From Haloechinothrix alba (GTDB lineage Bacteria; Actinomycetota; Actinomycetes; Mycobacteriales; Pseudonocardiaceae): 64,000 nt of DNA. The first letter of the stretch is position 1, and every line of letters starts with the position of its first letter. Location: NCBI RefSeq assembly GCF_900188115.1, contig NZ_FZNW01000001.1, positions 248,001 to 312,000 on the forward strand, written 5' to 3'. Both the position numbers and the translations under genes were made by a program. Positions 40,016 through 49,122 of the stretch are shown piece by piece. The notes below the pieces were generated by a model. It had not been told where the DNA came from and did no database searches. It worked only from the letters and a program-made list of their open reading frames with translations.

Positions 40016-40366
40016 TCAGCCCCAGCCCAGCTCGTGCAGGCGCTCGTCGTCGATGCCGAAGTGGTGCGCGATCTCGTGTACGACGGTGACGACGACCTCG
40101 CGGACGACCTCGTCCTCGGAGTCGCACATGGCGAGGATGGGGTCCCGGTAGATCGAGATCCGGTCCGGAAGGAACCCCCCGTAATCGTGCATGCGCTCGG
40201 TGAGCGCGACACCGTGGTACAGGCCGAGAATGTCCGGCTCCTCCTCGTTGCGCTCCTCCACGAGCACCACCACGTTGTCCATCGCCTCGGCGAACTCGCG
40301 TGGCACCTGGTCGAGCGCTTCGGACACCAGCTCCTCGAAGCGGCTTCGCGGCATGTCGACCGGCAT
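40016..40366 (-). CDS. Zincin-like metallopeptidase family protein
   Basis: The 116-residue protein has HEIAHHFGID near residue 99, the HExxH zinc site with a third ligand further on. The opening MPVDMPRSRFEELVSEALD and LVEERNEEEPDILGLYHG agree with a small conserved actinobacterial family (Rv3836 in M. tuberculosis). Many members seem too short for a normal peptidase and their activity is unproven. ATG 40366 fits the family start; GTG 40375 is an alternative. It follows the septum-formation-type gene on the same strand with 39 bases between, as in mycobacteria. Confidence 0.85.
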   Translation of the reverse strand: MPVDMPRSRFEELVSEALDQVPREFAEAMDNVVVLVEERNEEEPDILGLYHGVALTERMHDYGGFLPDRISIYRDPILAMCDSEDEVVREVVVTVVHEIAHHFGIDDERLHELGWG

Positions 40367-40405
40367 GGGTGTCACCGGGCCATCGGAACGTAGCGGGCCG
40401 GATGG

Positions 40406-41413
40406 TCACTCATCGCCGGACTCACCATCCTCATCGGACTCGGCGTCCTCGCCCTCCTCGCTGTCCTCGGCGACGCTACCGGTCACCGGCGCCAGGCCGG
40501 AACCGTCGTCGAGGACAGCCCCCACCTTGCAGTTGACCAGGTGCGATCCCGCGTCCCAGCTTGCCTCCTCGCGGGTGTCCCACGCGACGATCAGGTCGTT
40601 GTCCTCGAGGTCCTCCCCGCCCGTGTAGTCGTCGGCCCGGTCGGCGCAGACGGTGTCGAGCCATTCCATCTGCTCGTCCTCGCTCGGGTAGTCGTCGAAC
40701 TCCTCGGACAGATCGACGACAGCGATCATCTCGTAGGCATGCGGTTCGGAGCAGTCGATCGGGTCACCCACGGCCTTGTCGTCGAGCGCGAGGCACGTCC
40801 CTTCCTCCCACACGTCGGACTGGTCCTGCGACGCGACGGAGTCCGTCAGGTCCTGGAGCTCCCCGCCAGGGGCGGGCCTCCACAGGCCGCAGTGCACCTT
40901 CCGTTGACCGGCCTCCCAGTCGGTCTCGTTCGGGAAGATCGCGCTGACCTGGAACTTGCCGGACGGGTCCAGCCCGCCTTCCATGTACTCGTCCGCGGGG
41001 CCAGTGCATCGCTCGTCGACGATGTCCTGCCACTCCTCCAGGTCGGGGGGCGGGCTCGAGTCCGGGTAGTCGGTCGATACGTCGATCACCGCGGTGACCT
41101 GGAACTGGTGGGGTTCGTCACACTGTACGGTTTCCATATCACGTGCGTCACCGGCCGACCACGCCACGCAGCTTCCCGGGTGTGCGGAGAACTCCGCCGG
41201 GACATGAGTGCCGTCCCCGTCCGGTTCGCCGCCCGCTCCGGGATGGGGCTGCTCGGGGGCCGGGGCCTCGGGTTCGAAAGGCGCGCTGAACACGAAGGTC
41301 GAGGTCAGGGCAAGCATCGCCCCGAGTGTCGCGCCGACCATCAACAGCCGGGCGTACGTCAGCCGGTTCCGCGCCTGGAACCGATCGGTCCCGGTCCACA
41401 TCGCTTCCATCAT
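40406..41413 (-). CDS. Septum-formation family protein
   Basis: The 335-residue protein has a single membrane helix near residues 24-43 (MVGATLGAMLALTSTFVFSA), so most of it is outside. The mature part has two related domains of about 110 residues with conserved Cys (GSCVAWS, VQCDEPHQFQ; GTCLALDD, IDCSEPHAYEM). The repeated pattern C..PH..q/e shows internal duplication. It is the family of M. tuberculosis Rv3835, linked by name to septum formation. ATG 41413 is used. The tail is acidic (DSEEGEDAESDEDGESGDE, 19 residues). It lies next to the zincin gene and before serS, conserved order apart from an inserted dehalogenase gene. Confidence 0.85.
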   Translation of the reverse strand: MMEAMWTGTDRFQARNRLTYARLLMVGATLGAMLALTSTFVFSAPFEPEAPAPEQPHPGAGGEPDGDGTHVPAEFSAHPGSCVAWSAGDARDMETVQCDEPHQFQVTAVIDVSTDYPDSSPPPDLEEWQDIVDERCTGPADEYMEGGLDPSGKFQVSAIFPNETDWEAGQRKVHCGLWRPAPGGELQDLTDSVASQDQSDVWEEGTCLALDDKAVGDPIDCSEPHAYEMIAVVDLSEEFDDYPSEDEQMEWLDTVCADRADDYTGGEDLEDNDLIVAWDTREEASWDAGSHLVNCKVGAVLDDGSGLAPVTGSVAEDSEEGEDAESDEDGESGDE

Positions 41414-41507
41414 GCCTTACGCCTCGGTCATGCACCTGCACATGCGCGGATTCGAGTCGCACTCGCGCACGGTGTGGTAGCTCCGGCATTCCCGCTAGCC
41501 TGAACGA

Positions 41508-42416
41508 ATGCGCTCCTTGAGAACTCCCGCCGCGCGGTTCGCCGACCTGCCCGACTTCTCGTACGCACCACGCTACGCGGGGGTCGCCGATGGCGAGGGT
41601 GGTTCGTTGCGCATCGCATACGTCGAGGCGGGTCCCGCGGACGGTCCGCCTGTCCTGCTACTGCACGGTGAACCAACCTGGTCGTACCTGTACCGCAAGA
41701 TGATCCCGATCCTCGCCGAGGCAGGCCTGCGGGTGATCGCTCCCGACCTGGTGGGGTTCGGTCGCTCGGACAAACCGACCGAGGTGAGCGACCACAGCTA
41801 TGCCCGGCACGTCGAGTGGGTGCGAGAGCTGATCTTCGACCACCTCGGTCTCCGCCAGGTCACGCTGGTCGGGCAGGACTGGGGTGGGCTGATCGGGCTG
41901 CGCCTCGTCGCGGAGCACCCGGACCGGTTCGCTCGCGTTGTTGCGGCGAACACCGGCCTGCCCACCGGGGATCACGGCATGCCCGATGTGTGGTGGGCGT
42001 TCCGGGATGCCGTGGTCGGGGCCGAGACGCTCGATATCGGCAGGTTCGTGCAGTCCGGTTGCCAGACGACACTGCCGGACGGCGTGCGAGCGGCGTATGA
42101 CGCCCCGTTCCCCGACGAGAGCTACAAAGCAGGCCCCCGTGCGATGCCGACGCTGGTGCCGACCAGCACCGACGACCCGGCTACCCAGGCCAACCGCGCC
42201 GCGTGGCGCACCCTCGCGCGCTGGCCGGGCCCGGTGCTCTGCGCTTTCTCCGACGGTGACCCGATCACCGGCGCGATGGCGCCCATACTGCGCCGCAAGC
42301 TCGCCGGTGCGGTGGGGCGCGAGCATCCCACCATCACCGGCGCCGGACACTTCCTCCAGGAGGACGCGGGTGAGCGCCTCGCCAAGTCGGTGCTGAACTT
42401 CGTGCGCGGGCGCTGA
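41508..42416 (+). CDS. Haloalkane dehalogenase (HLD-I type)
   Basis: The 302-residue alpha/beta-hydrolase hydrolyses carbon-halogen bonds to an alcohol and halide. The nucleophile is Asp124 in LVGQDWGGLIG, with the following Trp as halide contact. The acid is probably Asp251 (FSDGDPIT) and the base His281 (GAGHFLQED). The oxyanion region is HGEPTWSYLYRKM, family-typical. The positions resemble DhlA, where Asp124 is also the nucleophile. ATG 41508 is the start. It lies between the septum-formation gene and serS, not expected in mycobacterial order, so it was inserted here. Natural substrate unknown. Confidence 0.88.
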   Translation: MRSLRTPAARFADLPDFSYAPRYAGVADGEGGSLRIAYVEAGPADGPPVLLLHGEPTWSYLYRKMIPILAEAGLRVIAPDLVGFGRSDKPTEVSDHSYARHVEWVRELIFDHLGLRQVTLVGQDWGGLIGLRLVAEHPDRFARVVAANTGLPTGDHGMPDVWWAFRDAVVGAETLDIGRFVQSGCQTTLPDGVRAAYDAPFPDESYKAGPRAMPTLVPTSTDDPATQANRAAWRTLARWPGPVLCAFSDGDPITGAMAPILRRKLAGAVGREHPTITGAGHFLQEDAGERLAKSVLNFVRGR

Positions 42417-42498
42417 CGGGTGACGCCGTCCGCCTGCCTGTGACGAGGCCGACGGCCCGAAAGTATCCGGGTGGTACCGCCCGGATACGCTGCACACC

Positions 42499-43764
42499 GT
42501 GATCGATCCACGGATTCTGCGCGAGGAGCCGGAGACCGTGCGCGCCTCGCAGCGCGCGCGGGGTGAGGACGAGAGCATCGTCGACGAGCTGATCGAGCTG
42601 GACGAACGCAGGAGGTCGGCGATCGCGCGCGCGGACTCGCTGCGTGCCGAGCAGAAACAGCTGGGCAAGAGCATCGGCAAGGCCGACGGTGACGAGCGCG
42701 AGGCCCTGCTGGCGCAGGGCAAGGACCTGGCCGCTCAGGTCAAGAGCGCGGAGTCCGAGCAGTCCCTCGCCGAGGAGTCGTTCGGCGAGCTGCACGCCAA
42801 GCTGCCGAACGTGGTGCACCCGGACGCCCCGCCGGGCGGCGAGGACGACTTCGTGACGCTCAAGCACGCCGGGACTCCCCGTGAGTTCGACTTCACCCCT
42901 GCCGACCACCTCGATCTCGGCGAGCGGTTGGGCGCGCTGTCCACCGAGCGCGGCGCGAAGGTCTCCGGGGCGCGCTTCTACTTCCTCACCGGCGTCGGCG
43001 CGCAGCTGCAACTGGCGTTGCTGAACCTCGCGGCGGCGCAGGCGGTCGAGAACGGCTTCCAGCTGATGATCCCGCCGGTGCTGGTGCGTCCGGAGATCAT
43101 GGCGGGTACGGGCTTTCTCGGTGAGCACGCGAGCGAGGTGTACCGGCTGGAGCAGGACGACCTCTACCTGGTGGGCACCTCTGAGGTGTCGCTGGCGGGC
43201 TACCACTCCGAGGAGATCATCGACCTGTCCGCGGGCCCGGTCCGGTACGCGGGCTGGTCGACGTGTTTCCGGCGGGAAGCCGGTTCCTACGGGAAGGACA
43301 CCCGCGGCATCATCCGGGTGCACCAGTTCGACAAGGTCGAGATGTTCGTGTTCTGCCGTCCCGAGGAGGCCGAGGCCGAGCACGCCCGGCTGCTCGCCTG
43401 GGAGGAGGAGATGCTCGGCAAGGTCGAGCTGCCGTACCGCGTCATCGACGTGGCCGCGGGCGATCTGGGCACCTCGGCTGCCCGCAAGTACGACTGCGAG
43501 GCGTGGGTTCCGACCCAGGGCGCTTACCGGGAGATGACGTCGACGTCGAACTGCACGACGTTCCAGGCGAGGCGGTTGAACACCCGCTACCGGGACGCGG
43601 ACGGCAAGCCGCAGCTCGCCGCGACGTTGAACGGGACGCTGGCGACCACCCGGTGGATCGTCGCCATCCTGGAGAACCACCAGCAGGACGACGGGTCCGT
43701 ACGTGTGCCCGCGGCGCTGCGCCCGTATCTCGGTGGCAAGGAGCTCCTCCGGCCCGTCTCCTGA
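42499..43764 (+). CDS. serS: Seryl-tRNA synthetase
   Basis: The 421-residue class II synthetase charges serine tRNA (and selenocysteine tRNA if present). An N-terminal coiled-coil arm (residues 30-100) reaches the tRNA long arm. The core has motif 2 in [20 protein letters not shown] near residue 257 and motif 3 in [19 protein letters not shown] near residue 380. Length and order are typical. GTG 42499 fits the usual start [12 protein letters not shown]. It ends TCC TGA; the frame then stays open and coding-like for another 61 codons, described separately. Confidence 0.97.
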   Translation: MIDPRILREEPETVRASQRARGEDESIVDELIELDERRRSAIARADSLRAEQKQLGKSIGKADGDEREALLAQGKDLAAQVKSAESEQSLAEESFGELHAKLPNVVHPDAPPGGEDDFVTLKHAGTPREFDFTPADHLDLGERLGALSTERGAKVSGARFYFLTGVGAQLQLALLNLAAAQAVENGFQLMIPPVLVRPEIMAGTGFLGEHASEVYRLEQDDLYLVGTSEVSLAGYHSEEIIDLSAGPVRYAGWSTCFRREAGSYGKDTRGIIRVHQFDKVEMFVFCRPEEAEAEHARLLAWEEEMLGKVELPYRVIDVAAGDLGTSAARKYDCEAWVPTQGAYREMTSTSNCTTFQARRLNTRYRDADGKPQLAATLNGTLATTRWIVAILENHQQDDGSVRVPAALRPYLGGKELLRPVS

Positions 43765-43950
43765 CAGCCTGTCCCGGCACTGGGTACCGGCAGCTTCACG
43801 CTGCGTACGCCCCTCGGCGAGTTCGACGGCACGTTCCGGGGTTCGCCGTTCAAGCCAGGGCACGGCCCGCCGTCGAAGGCCACCGGTAGGTGGTCCGTTT
43901 CCGGCGGCACGACGCAGCTGACCGGAACGTTCGTCGCCACGCTGCGCTGA
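43765..43950 (+). pseudogene. Coding-like remnant in frame after serS
   Basis: Directly after the serS TGA, 61 sense codons run to TGA 43948-43950 with almost all third positions G or C. The product (TGSFTLRTPLGEFDGTFRG, KATGRWSVSGGTTQLTGTF) is a Gly/Thr-rich alternating beta pattern like the end of a small barrel or lipocalin-like protein. No ATG, GTG or TTG start exists, so it is either the surviving 3' end of a lost gene or a readthrough extension of SerS. The beta pattern is unlike any synthetase extension I know; a remnant is more likely. Confidence 0.6.
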
Positions 43951-43980
43951 GCAGCCGTGCGGTAGCGCACCCGCCCCGCG

Positions 43981-45171
43981 TCACCGCGACGCGGCGAGCG
44001 AGTCGCAGATGTGCTCGGCGATCTGCAACGCGCTCGTCGCGGCCGGTGAGGGCGCGTTGAGCACGTGCACCTGGTGCCGGGCGCGTTCGATGAGGAAGTC
44101 GTCGACGAGGGAGCCGTCCGGCCGCAGCGCCTGCGCGCGGACACCGGACCCGAGCGGGACGATGTCGGCCGGTCGGATGGCGGGCACCAGTCGCGCGAGG
44201 CTCGCTGCGAACCGCCGGACGGACAGCGACCGGCGCACCTCGTCGATCCCGGTCGGTAGCGCGTACCGGCGCGCGAGCCGCCACAGCCCCGGGTAGCGGG
44301 CGATCTCGGCGAGGTCGCGCACGGAGACGTCCCGCCAGCGGTAGCCCTCCCTGCGCAGCGCGAGCACCGCGTTGGGCCCGGCGTGCACGCTGCCGTCGAG
44401 CATGCGTGTCAGGTGGACACCCAGGAACGGCAGGCTCGGGTCGGGAACCGGGTAGATGAGCCCGCGCACCAGGTTCCGTCGCTGCGGCCGCAGCTCGTAG
44501 TACTCCCCGCGGAACGGCACGATCCGTGCGCTCGGGGACACGCCCGCCAGCCGCGCGACCCGGTCGGCATGCAGGCCGGCACAGTTGACGAGCCCGTCGG
44601 TGCGCAGTGTCTCGGAGGCTGTCACTACTTCCACGCCGCCGGAGGTGCGGCTGTGCATACCAAGCACCCGCGTGTCGAGCCGTAGGTCGGCACCCGCGCC
44701 GGTCAACTCCGCGACCATGGCCCGGCAGACGGCGGCGAAGTCGATGATCGCCGTCGACTCCACCCGCAGCGCCCGCAGGCAGGACACCTCCGGCTCGTAC
44801 TCCCGGGCGCGCTCCGGACCGATCACACTGGCAGGCACCCCGTTGGCGTGCGCGCGCTCGGCAAGCACCCGCAGGGCGTCGAGCTCGCGTTCGGAGGTCG
44901 CGACCACCAGCTTGCCGCAGACCTCGACGGGCACCCCGTGCTCGCGGGCGTAGGCGATGATCGACCGGTTGCCTGCCACGGACATGCGGGCCTTGAACGA
45001 CCCGGGTCTGTAGTACAGGCCCGCGTGCACGACGTTGGAGTTGTGGCCGGTTTGGTGCGCCGCCCAGCGCGGTTCCTTCTCCAGCACGGTGACGTGGGTT
45101 CCGCGCCGGGTGAGCTCGCGCGCTACGGAGAGCCCGAGAATGCCGCCGCCGATCACCACAACGCTCCGCAC
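43981..45171 (-). CDS. lhgO: L-2-hydroxyglutarate oxidase (LhgO family)
   Basis: The 396-residue flavoenzyme has an N-terminal FAD-binding Rossmann motif, VVVIGGGILGLSVARELTRRG, and TGHNSNVVHAGLYYRPGSFKA near residue 45, which is diagnostic for LhgO. It ends with GSGVRAQALRPDGSLVDDFLIE. LhgO oxidises L-2-hydroxyglutarate to 2-oxoglutarate, giving electrons to the respiratory chain. GTG 45171 is the start just upstream of the flavin motif. It converges with serS and its remnant, with 30 bases between. It is divergent from a DegT aminotransferase gene over 112 bases. Confidence 0.9.
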   Translation of the reverse strand: MRSVVVIGGGILGLSVARELTRRGTHVTVLEKEPRWAAHQTGHNSNVVHAGLYYRPGSFKARMSVAGNRSIIAYAREHGVPVEVCGKLVVATSERELDALRVLAERAHANGVPASVIGPERAREYEPEVSCLRALRVESTAIIDFAAVCRAMVAELTGAGADLRLDTRVLGMHSRTSGGVEVVTASETLRTDGLVNCAGLHADRVARLAGVSPSARIVPFRGEYYELRPQRRNLVRGLIYPVPDPSLPFLGVHLTRMLDGSVHAGPNAVLALRREGYRWRDVSVRDLAEIARYPGLWRLARRYALPTGIDEVRRSLSVRRFAASLARLVPAIRPADIVPLGSGVRAQALRPDGSLVDDFLIERARHQVHVLNAPSPAATSALQIAEHICDSLAASR

Positions 45172-45192
45172 AGCCAGCAGGGTAACGAACCG

Positions 45193-45275
45193 TGTCGCGT
45201 CGGACCCCGAGAGTGAGTTACTCCGGATGGCCGAATACGCTGTGACCGATCCACCCGCGGTGGGCCGACGCGACA
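45193..45275. promoter_or_regulatory. Widely spaced inverted half-sites in a divergent promoter
   Basis: TGTCGCGTCGG (45193-45203) and CCGACGCGACA (45265-45275) are a perfect 11-bp inverted pair 61 bases apart, flanking the lhgO-aminotransferase promoter region. The right copy touches the ribosome site of the aminotransferase. Either a looping repressor site or chance in GC-rich DNA. Confidence 0.35.
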
Positions 45276-45283
45276 GGAGGGCC

Positions 45284-46441
45284 ATGTCGGATCCTGCTCC
45301 GCACGTCGGCGGCGAGACGCCGATCGCACTCGGCAGGCCCACGGTCGGGGACGCCGAGCTGGCAGCGGTCGCCGACGTGTTTCGCTCCGGATGGCTCGCA
45401 GGGGCCGGACCGACCTGCGAGCGGTTCGAGGAGCGGTTCGCGCGCGTCACCGGTGTGCGGCACGCGCTGGCCACGAGCAGTTGCGGGGCGGCGCTGCAGC
45501 TCGGCCTGCGGGCGCTCGGCGTCGAACCCGGAGACGAGGTCGTCGTCGCCGACTACACGTTCCCGGCAACGGGCCACGCGGTCGTGCGGGCGGGCGCGAC
45601 CCCGGTGTTCGCCGACGTACGCGCGGACACCGCCACCGTCGACCCCGCCGCGGTGGCCGCGGCGCTGACCCGGCGCACCGTGGGCATCCTCGCGGTGGAC
45701 GTGGCAGGCCAGCCCGCTGACTACGACGATCTCGCGGCGATCGCCCGGCGGCATGGACTGTGGCTGTTCGAGGACGCAGCGTGCGCTGCGGGAGCGACGT
45801 ACCGCTCGCGCCCCGCTGGCAGCCTCGCCGATCTAGCGGCGTTCTCCTTCCACGGGCGCAAGGGCATCACCGCGGGGGAGGGCGGGGCTCTGGTGTCCGA
45901 CCGGTCCGAGCTGGTCGAGCGCGCGCGCAAGCTGCACACCTACGGCATCAGCCAGGCGGCTGCCAGCGAGGGCTCGGCCGAGCTCCCGGTGCCCTGCTTC
46001 GACGAGGTCGGCGACAACTACCGGTTGTCCGACGTGCAGGCGGCGATCATGCTCGCGCAGCTGGACAGGCTGCCGGACCTGCTGGCGGCGCGCAGGCGGG
46101 TGGCGGAACGTTACCGCGCGGCGTTCGACGGGCTGGACGGTGTCACTCCCGCTGTGGAGCTACCGGACCGTACGCACGCGTGGCAGGCCTACCACCTCAC
46201 CGTTACCGGTGGCCTCGGACGCGACCGCGTCGCAACCCGGTTGCGGGAGCGCGGGATCGGCTGCGGGTTCGGCACGTACGCGTCCCACCTGCAACCGGCC
46301 TACGGCCGGCAACCGCACCTGCCGGTATCGGCCGAGCAGTTCGCCACCCGGCTGTCGCTGCCCATGCACGCCAACCTGACCGACCGAGAGGTGGATCGCG
46401 TGATCGACGCCGCGCGCGATGCCGTGCGTGCGAGCGCCTGA
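45284..46441 (+). CDS. DegT/DnrJ/EryC1 sugar aminotransferase (first)
   Basis: The 385-residue PLP enzyme transfers an amino group, usually from glutamate, to a nucleotide keto-sugar. ALATSSCGAALQLGLRALG lies near residue 55, LFEDAACAAGATYRSRPAG near residue 160 and SFHGRKGITAGEGGAL near residue 185, with the Schiff-base Lys in HGRKG. ATG 45284 follows AGGAGG closely; an upstream ATG 45227 would overlap the promoter region. It begins a chain of glycan genes: epimerase, acyltransferase and glycosyltransferase follow on the same strand with little or no spacing. Confidence 0.9.
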   Translation: MSDPAPHVGGETPIALGRPTVGDAELAAVADVFRSGWLAGAGPTCERFEERFARVTGVRHALATSSCGAALQLGLRALGVEPGDEVVVADYTFPATGHAVVRAGATPVFADVRADTATVDPAAVAAALTRRTVGILAVDVAGQPADYDDLAAIARRHGLWLFEDAACAAGATYRSRPAGSLADLAAFSFHGRKGITAGEGGALVSDRSELVERARKLHTYGISQAAASEGSAELPVPCFDEVGDNYRLSDVQAAIMLAQLDRLPDLLAARRRVAERYRAAFDGLDGVTPAVELPDRTHAWQAYHLTVTGGLGRDRVATRLRERGIGCGFGTYASHLQPAYGRQPHLPVSAEQFATRLSLPMHANLTDREVDRVIDAARDAVRASA

Positions 46442-46469
46442 TCGGCATGGAAGGAGATTGACCGAGAAC

Positions 46470-47426
46470 ATGTCCGAGAAGAGGGTCTTCTTCGCAGGTG
46501 GTGCGGGGTTCATCGCCTCGCACACGATCCCGATCCTGCTCGAGCGCGGGTACTCGATCCGGATCTTCGACAACATGCGGCGCGGTGACCGCGCCCGGAC
46601 CGAGCGGTTCATCGCCGAGTCCGGTGGCCGGGTCGAGCTGGTGGAGAAGGACGTGACCAACGGTGGACCGGTGCGGGAGCACATGGCCGGATGCACTCAC
46701 GTGATCCATTTCCCGACGATGTCGATCAACAAGTCGGTCGCCGACCCGCACGAGTCCGTGTACCTCAACATGATCGGAAGCAACAACGTCTTCGCCGCCG
46801 CTGCCGACGAGGGGGTGCGGCGGCTGGTGTTCGCCTCGACGGCCTCGGTGTACGGCAACCCGGCGAAACTGCCGATGCACGAGGACGACGAGCTCGCCCC
46901 GCTGACGCCCTACTGCATCAGCAAGCGGGCCTGCGAGGACCTGCTCGGGTTCTACCAGCGGGAGCGGGGCCTGTCCTGGAACGCGTTGCGGTTCTTCAAC
47001 GTCTACGGGCCGGGGCAGCGGGTCGAGGCGTACTACACCTCGGTGATCAACCACTTCCTGCAACGCCTGCGCGCGGGCGAACCTCCGGTCATCGACGGCA
47101 AGGGTGAGCAGTCGATGGACTTCGTCCACGTGCACGACATCGCGCGGGCCGTTGTCGCCGCGTTGGAGAGCGAGCGGGGCTGCTCGCCGATCAACATCGG
47201 CACCGGAGTCGACACGTCCGTCGCGACCCTTGCCACGTTGCTGATCGACGCGGTCGGTGTCGATGTCGAGCCGCGGTTCAACCCGCGTGACGTGCTGGTC
47301 GCACGTCGAGCCGCGGACATCGGTCGGGCGCGGGAGATGCTCGGCTGGGAGCCGACGATCACGGTCGAGCAGGGCATGGCCGATCTGGTGGCCGCTACCG
47401 AGCCCGTGGCGGTGGGCAGTGTGTGA
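46470..47426 (+). CDS. NAD-dependent nucleotide-sugar epimerase/dehydratase
   Basis: The 318-residue extended short-chain dehydrogenase has the NAD motif FFAGGAGFIASHTIPILLERG near residue 6 and the catalytic ASTASVYGN and YCISK (Tyr/Lys) near residues 126 and 150. The substrate loop is FFNVYGPGQR. Members epimerise or dehydrate UDP- or dTDP-sugars. ATG 46470 is used; AAGGAG is 14 bases upstream, a little far, and TTG 46458 is an alternative. It lies between the aminotransferase and an acyltransferase whose start overlaps its stop, so it belongs to the same operon. Confidence 0.9.
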   Translation: MSEKRVFFAGGAGFIASHTIPILLERGYSIRIFDNMRRGDRARTERFIAESGGRVELVEKDVTNGGPVREHMAGCTHVIHFPTMSINKSVADPHESVYLNMIGSNNVFAAAADEGVRRLVFASTASVYGNPAKLPMHEDDELAPLTPYCISKRACEDLLGFYQRERGLSWNALRFFNVYGPGQRVEAYYTSVINHFLQRLRAGEPPVIDGKGEQSMDFVHVHDIARAVVAALESERGCSPINIGTGVDTSVATLATLLIDAVGVDVEPRFNPRDVLVARRAADIGRAREMLGWEPTITVEQGMADLVAATEPVAVGSV

Positions 47427-47934
47427 GGCGTGCCGGCCTGCCGTGCGTGGCGGGTTCTCCGCGGCGTTCCACGCCGAGCACGACATCCCGCCGAATCCGT
47501 ACAACGCGCACGCGCGGATCACCGGTGAACCGGTGATCGGCGAGGGCACCTGGATCGGGGCGTTCACGGTCCTCGACGGTGGCGGTGGGTTGCTGCGCAT
47601 CGGGGACGGCTGCGACATCGCGGCAGGCGCGCAGATCTACACGCACAGCTCGATGAGGAGGTGCGTGTCCGGCCGGGCCTACGACGCGGTGGACAGGGAG
47701 GCGGTCAGTATCGGCAACCATGTCTTCATCGGGCCGCACGTCACGGTCATGCCCGGGGTATCGGTGGGGGACTCGGCCGCGGTCCTCGCCGGCTCGGTGG
47801 TCACAGGGGACGTGGCCGCGAGGTCACTGGTCGCGGGTGTTCCTGCCAGGCCGATCGGGCACCTGGATATCGACGGCCCCGAGGTGCGGGTGGTCTATGA
47901 CCGGGCAGGGCAGGACCCGGGCAGGGCGGTGTGA
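47419..47934 (+). CDS. Left-handed beta-helix sugar O/N-acyltransferase
   Basis: The 171-residue protein is a hexapeptide-repeat transferase. Coils such as IGEGTWIGAFTVLDG, RIGDGCDIAAGAQI and SIGNHVFIGPHVTVMPGVSVGDSAAVLAGSVV span most of the chain, and YTHSS near residue 75 could supply the catalytic His. Such trimers acetylate sugars from acetyl-CoA. GTG 47419 overlaps the epimerase stop; GTG 47443 is an alternative. It overlaps the following glycosyltransferase by GTGA. It probably modifies the sugar made by the upstream genes. Confidence 0.85.
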   Translation: MCEACRPAVRGGFSAAFHAEHDIPPNPYNAHARITGEPVIGEGTWIGAFTVLDGGGGLLRIGDGCDIAAGAQIYTHSSMRRCVSGRAYDAVDREAVSIGNHVFIGPHVTVMPGVSVGDSAAVLAGSVVTGDVAARSLVAGVPARPIGHLDIDGPEVRVVYDRAGQDPGRAV

Positions 47935-49118
47935 CGGGGATGCGGATCGCGGTCGTCAACAACTTCTACCCACCGCGCGTGGGCGGCAGCGCGCACCTCT
48001 CCGAGTCGCTGGCCAAGGGATATGCCGCCCGTGGGCACGAGGTACTGGTGATCACGGCGGAGCACGCCGGGGCGCCCGCGCTGGAGGACGTCGACGGTAT
48101 CCGGGTGGTGCGGCTGCCTGCGGTGAACCTTCCCCGGACCAGGCTCGCGGTGAACTTCGACATCGCCTTCTGCGCGCGACCGTCGCTGCCTCGCAGGGTC
48201 GGCGAGCTCCTGGACGCGTTCCGCCCGGACGTCCTGCACCAGCACGGCCAGTTCTTCGACCTGACCTGGGCCACCGGGCTGTGGGCGCGGAGGAACGGGG
48301 TGCCGGCCATGCTCAGCGTGCACACCAGGTTGGAGAGCCCGAGCAGGGTCTACGGGGCGGCGTTCGCAGTGCTGGACAGGTTCGTGGTCGCGCCGTTCAT
48401 GCGCCGGTACAAGCCGACCTTCGTGGTGATGGACGTGCAGATGCACGACTACATCGCCGAGAAGTACCGGGGTGGGATATCGGGGACGGTGCACACCCCG
48501 GTCGGTATCGAACCAGCACGCGTCCGGGGCGGGGACGGCCGCCTGGTGCGGGACAGGCACGGGATCGGGGACGCACCGATGATCCTGTCGACCGGACATG
48601 TGATCTCGCTGCGCGACCGGTTGACCCTTGTGGAGGCGATGCCTGCCGTGCTGGCGGCGCTGCCGGACGCGCGGCTGGTGGTGGTGGGTGGCATCTACTA
48701 CGACGCGTTCCTGCGGCGGGCACGCGAGCTCGGGGTCGAGCACGCGATACTCGCGACGGGGCCGGTACCGAGAACGGACATCCCGCACTACCTGGCCGCC
48801 GCCGACATCGAGTGCCACGACCTGCGTGGCTACGGGTTCGGCACGGCCAGCCTGGAGTGCATGGCCGCCGGGGTGCCCGTGGTCTCCGCCGTGCGGGAGG
48901 ACAACTTCGGCGACATCAAGCTGATCGACAGGGGCAACGTGCACCTGGTGCCGAAGGAGGACCCGGCCGCGCTGGCACGCAGGCTGGTGGATGCCCTGCG
49001 CGACCCGGAGGAGGCGCGGGCCATCGCCAGGGCCGGTGCCGAGCTGGTCGACGAGAACTTCTCCATGGAGGCGGTACTCGACAAGCACCTCGATGCGCTG
49101 CAGAACCTGGTGCGGTGA
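47931..49118 (+). CDS. GT4 glycosyltransferase
   Basis: The 395-residue glycosyltransferase has two Rossmann halves (GT-B fold). The N-terminal part has NNFYPPRVGGSAHLSESLAKGYAARGHEV near residue 10 (acceptor side), and the C-terminal donor half has HVISLRDRLTLVEAMPAVLA and GYGFGTASLECMAAGVPVVSAV near residue 305, where the E-x7-E-type nucleotide-sugar site lies. It transfers a sugar from a nucleotide donor to a growing glycan on the cytoplasmic face. GTG 47931 overlaps the previous stop; ATG 47940 is possible. It is the last gene of this strand's glycan set and converges with the Gfo/Idh gene. Confidence 0.9.
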   Translation: MTGMRIAVVNNFYPPRVGGSAHLSESLAKGYAARGHEVLVITAEHAGAPALEDVDGIRVVRLPAVNLPRTRLAVNFDIAFCARPSLPRRVGELLDAFRPDVLHQHGQFFDLTWATGLWARRNGVPAMLSVHTRLESPSRVYGAAFAVLDRFVVAPFMRRYKPTFVVMDVQMHDYIAEKYRGGISGTVHTPVGIEPARVRGGDGRLVRDRHGIGDAPMILSTGHVISLRDRLTLVEAMPAVLAALPDARLVVVGGIYYDAFLRRARELGVEHAILATGPVPRTDIPHYLAAADIECHDLRGYGFGTASLECMAAGVPVVSAVREDNFGDIKLIDRGNVHLVPKEDPAALARRLVDALRDPEEARAIARAGAELVDENFSMEAVLDKHLDALQNLVR

Positions 49119-49122
49119 GCGC

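Noticed and set aside
42334-43863. 509-codon minus-strand frame opposite serS
   Set aside because: Antisense of a conserved housekeeping gene.
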